Source: BOG-1112 sp964635325
GTDB lineage: Bacteria > Bdellovibrionota_B > Oligoflexia > Oligoflexales > Bog-1112
Reading direction: 5' to 3'
Assembly (NCBI GenBank): GCA_964635325.1
Contig: CAZWOL010000084.1
Location: 1 to 8,351, forward strand
DNA: 8,351 bases
Both the position numbers and the translations under genes were made by a program. Under the pieces are notes generated by a model. The model made no database searches. It was not told the origin of the DNA and was given only the letters and a program-made list of their open reading frames with translations. Shown here piece by piece: positions 6,434 through 8,351 of this stretch. How positions within the stretch are numbered: position 1 is the stretch's first letter; each line of letters starts with the position of its first letter.

Positions 6434-6436
6434 ATT

Positions 6437-7009
6437 ATGAGAAAGTTTGACACACTACCTGATATTTTTCACGCCACAGACGCATATGCCGTCGGTGTTA
6501 CTCCTGCGGACTTAATTGCAGCAACAGAAGATGGTGAACTTGAGAGAAGGATGCGTGGAGTCTATAAAAAGAGTGCGGCTCAAGACCTAGGTGAATGGAC
6601 AAATTACGAGGTCCTAGCAAAGGGAATAAAAAGTCAATTTGCGATTTGTCTCCTTTCAGCTCTAAGTTACTACGGTTTGACAGACCAAATTCTTGAAGAA
6701 TCCTGGGTCATGATTGATAACACCAATACTATACGACACAGAGGAGTTCGGTTTTTTCGATCTAGAAAACCTTTGTGGGAGATAGGCATTATCGATGTTG
6801 ATGGAATTCCTTTTACTAGCCTTGAACGAACTCTTGTTGAGTGCCTAGTGCATAGAAGAAAGGTCAGCCCAACGGAAGCCCATGGTGCTTTTCTAAAAGC
6901 CTTGCAACAAAAAAAGACGACTCTTTGGAAGGTCTCACAAGTTGCCGAGCAGATGGGATACATCAAAAAAATCAGAAAATATCTGGAGCCATTTCTATAT
7001 GCAGGTTAG
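6437..7009 (+). CDS. abiEi: AbiEi-family antitoxin and autorepressor (type IV toxin-antitoxin)
   Basis: This 190-residue protein is the antitoxin/repressor of an AbiE pair. The N-terminus (about 1-50) resembles the winged-helix part: a helix from DTLPDIF, then VTPADLIAATEDGELERRMRGVYKK, as in the AbiEi/Rv2827c-type DNA-binding domains. The C-terminal domain shows the characteristic ICLLSALSYYGLTD (70-83) and the segment IPFTSLERTLVECL (124-137). Family length is normally about 190-290, so this is a short but complete member. In type IV systems the antitoxin does not bind the toxin protein; it counteracts its effect and represses the operon. The ribosome-binding site is weak (GAG seven bases before the ATG) and lies inside the right operator arm. 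The stop overlaps the toxin start by 11 bases. Confidence 0.88.
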   Translation: MRKFDTLPDIFHATDAYAVGVTPADLIAATEDGELERRMRGVYKKSAAQDLGEWTNYEVLAKGIKSQFAICLLSALSYYGLTDQILEESWVMIDNTNTIRHRGVRFFRSRKPLWEIGIIDVDGIPFTSLERTLVECLVHRRKVSPTEAHGAFLKALQQKKTTLWKVSQVAEQMGYIKKIRKYLEPFLYAG

Positions 7010-7826
7010 CCAAAAAATTAAAAACGCAGCTATAAAACTCGGCTTACCATTCAACAATGCTACAGATATTTATGCGCTAGAGCGTTTAGTCACAAGGATT
7101 AACGCTGATCCTTTACTTGCTCAGGCACTTACCTATAAAGGTGGATTTGTACTTTTTAAGACATCTTCTACGGACCGCTACACAAAAGATGTGGATGCTA
7201 CGGCCTCATCTATTGATAAGAAGGTGCTTAAGGAGCACTTACAAAGCTGTTGGTCCAAGGATCTCAATGATGGCATATCTTTTGGAGCACCGGAAATTAG
7301 CGATCTGACAATCGAGACAGGTGATTACGGTGGCTTGCGTCTAGATCTTAAGTATCAATTAGATGTTTCAAAAATCGACGAATCAAAACTCAGCAAATTA
7401 CCTAGAGTTCATCTTGATGTCAGCATTGGAGTGACGGAGAAATCTGCAAAAGAAGTGCCTCTTATACCGCTTCTGCCACAAGGAGAAGAAGTTTCCTGGA
7501 AAGTCCTTCCCCTGGAGTACATTTTCGCTGAAAAATTGCAAACCATGGTGTTGCGAGGAAGTAGAAATTCAAGAGCTAAAGACGTCTATGACATGGCTCT
7601 ACTTTCTTTTGAGTTGAGTGATTTAGATGCTCTTGAGAAAGCCATTGAAGATGTTTTTGAAAAGAGATCAACGGAGTTGCCCCAAAACCTTCCATCGTTT
7701 ATTAGAGAGCTCAATTACGAAACGCTTCGACTTGCATGGTCTGCTGTGAAGCTAAAGCATCAGAAAAGTTTTGATGAGTCTATTTTTGAATTGATCGAAT
7801 TTGTGGGTAAGTTATTTCGTCGCTAA
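6999..7826 (+). CDS. abiEii: AbiEii-family nucleotidyltransferase toxin (type IV toxin-antitoxin)
   Basis: This 275-residue protein belongs to the AbiEii/MenT-like nucleotidyltransferase fold. Members block growth by a GTP- or CTP-dependent nucleotidyl transfer, in MenT relatives onto tRNA, and AbiE systems can abort phage infection. Visible motifs are YKGGFVLFK (46-54), the metal-binding pair in YTKDVDA (Asp64, Asp66), a third acidic strand HLDVSIGV (Asp140), and the conserved PLEYIFAEKL (171-180) with SRAKDVYDM (191-199). All key residues appear intact, so the toxin is probably active. The ATG at 6999 is preferred to the ATG at 6942 because homology begins there and GGAG (6985-6988) is correctly spaced. 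The 11-base overlap with abiEi suggests translational coupling. Confidence 0.88.
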   Translation: MQVSQKIKNAAIKLGLPFNNATDIYALERLVTRINADPLLAQALTYKGGFVLFKTSSTDRYTKDVDATASSIDKKVLKEHLQSCWSKDLNDGISFGAPEISDLTIETGDYGGLRLDLKYQLDVSKIDESKLSKLPRVHLDVSIGVTEKSAKEVPLIPLLPQGEEVSWKVLPLEYIFAEKLQTMVLRGSRNSRAKDVYDMALLSFELSDLDALEKAIEDVFEKRSTELPQNLPSFIRELNYETLRLAWSAVKLKHQKSFDESIFELIEFVGKLFRR

Positions 7827-7839
7827 AGCGAATTAGCAT

Positions 7840-8010
7840 TTGCTAGATATCTCTGAAGAATATGTAGACGTTTATCAACGCATGTCTTCAAAGTATGGTG
7901 CACTAATGGAGTCAACTTTTCAGGCTATTCTTACAAGCACCGATTACTTTGAGCCAACAAAACTTCAAAGTCAGACCAGCAAAGATCCAGATGACGATAT
8001 GCTCCTTTGC
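7840..8010 (+). pseudogene. Remnant of a PIN-domain (putative VapC-like) protein
   Basis: About 57 residues remain of the middle and late part of a PIN-domain nuclease. ISEEYVDVYQRMSSKYG matches the helix that follows the first half of such proteins (consensus like ISEEILEEY), and SKDPDDDMLLC matches the late acidic motif (DPDDNxFL) that contributes metal-binding Asp residues. The N-terminal strand with the first catalytic Asp and the C-terminal end are missing. The only start is a TTG preceded by a TAG, so no complete protein is made. It starts just after the abiEii stop and breaks off near 8010. Confidence 0.6.
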
Positions 8011-8020
8011 CGAAAGTCAT

Positions 8021-8134
8021 TGTATCTATGATCTGCGTCAAATTCTTGGACACTCAACTGTGCAAGTCACAGAACGCTATACACATCTGTGTGCCCAATC
8101 ATTTGCAAGGAAGACAGAGGTGTTGGATTTTTAA
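8021..8134 (+). pseudogene. C-terminal remnant of a tyrosine recombinase/integrase
   Basis: The last 37 residues of an XerC/XerD- or phage-integrase-type recombinase remain, from IYDLRQILGHS to a TAA stop. LGHS holds the late catalytic His, and TERYTHL holds the Tyr nucleophile. The rest of the catalytic set and the whole N-terminal domain are absent. The frame differs from that of the PIN remnant, and the junction lies between about 8010 and 8023. Confidence 0.75.
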
Positions 8135-8248
8135 GGTTAATCCAATTATCGATGTAATTGTGCGCATACGAGGGAATGCTAAACATAAGCAACATGAAAA
8201 TCGAAAACACCTTTGTCATATTTTTGATTCCTCAATATGAAAAATATT

Positions 8249-8267
8249 CGCTAGCTGAACACTAGCG
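8249..8267 (-). terminator. Small hairpin, possible minus-strand terminator
   Basis: CGCTAG and CTAGCG form a perfect 6-bp stem around a 7-base loop. Read on the minus strand the stem is followed by AATATTTTT, so it could stop transcription entering from the right. The stem is short and the T-run interrupted. From 8135 to 8248 nothing recognisable was found. Confidence 0.3.
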
Positions 8268-8309
8268 CACGAGGTGTATAAGACATGATCTCAGGATCGT
8301 TGCCCGTTA

Positions 8310-8351
8310 CCACCTGAACTGACCCCTCCATGTTTGGAAAGCTGACCCCCC
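8310..8351. repeat. IS21-like subterminal repeats at the window edge
   Basis: CTGACCCC occurs at 8319-8326 and again at 8342-8349, exactly 23 bp apart, in a CCTCCATGTTTGGAAAG context. Such GGGGTCA-type repeats are common near ends of IS21-family elements. The pattern differs in sequence from copies A and B, so it would belong to another IS21 subgroup extending beyond the window. The tip is not identified. Confidence 0.45.

Larger units (their letters stand above)
6018..6436. other. Non-coding interval with IS21 remnant and AbiE control region
   Basis: No credible gene is seen here; short open frames lack homology and ribosome-binding sites. From left to right it holds a possible terminator (6036-6053), about 110 bases with nothing recognisable, the solitary IS21 end (6166-6210), further featureless sequence with a short CCTCT/AGAGG hairpin (6293-6306), and the abiE operator/promoter (6359-6436). 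Confidence 0.6.

Noticed and set aside
8007..8240. A 77-codon open frame at the right end
   Set aside because: It overlaps the recombinase remnant in another frame and its translation has no family features.

Overview
The window looks like an accessory stretch of a Gram-negative bacterial genome or plasmid, moderately AT-rich. It is built from transposon remnants, a few intact genes and a toxin-antitoxin module. A PilT-type pilus ATPase and two proteins with Sec-type signal peptides point to a didermic bacterium. The protein style would fit Bdellovibrionota or another deltaproteobacterial-type lineage, but this is an impression and not a demonstrated assignment. No rRNA, tRNA or CRISPR array was seen.

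Layout. (1) 1-1215 is transposon debris: an IS21-family end (about 54-102) with an intact istB-like gene on the minus strand. It lacks its istA partner and is joined near 928-935 to the C-terminal piece of an unrelated DDE transposase. (2) 1257-2848 holds a small XRE-family regulator (+) converging on a pilT-like twitching ATPase gene (-) with an unusual acidic C-terminal tail. (3) 2953-6017 holds two co-directional genes for predicted exported proteins. The first is an esterase-type alpha/beta hydrolase with a helical, TPR-like C-terminus. The second is a GT28/monogalactosyldiacylglycerol-synthase-like glycosyltransferase. Their bodies are unrelated, yet they share a similar ribosome-binding region and signal peptide. 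(4) 6018-6436 is non-coding and carries a solitary second copy of the IS21 end, in direct orientation to the first, followed by an AbiE operator/promoter with a perfect 15-bp inverted repeat. (5) 6437-7826 is an AbiEi/AbiEii type IV toxin-antitoxin operon with overlapping genes. (6) 7840-8351 is debris again: the end of a PIN-domain protein, the last ~37 residues of a tyrosine recombinase, and at the right edge a repeat pattern like that near another IS21-family end.

How they work together. The AbiE pair is a self-contained autoregulated unit. The esterase and glycosyltransferase genes may be co-transcribed (86-bp gap) and share an export leader, so a joint job at the cell envelope or outside the cell is plausible but unproven. 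A GT-B glycosyltransferase behind a signal peptide is biochemically odd because nucleotide-sugar donors are cytosolic. It is the most interesting feature here. The remaining pieces record repeated insertion and deletion.
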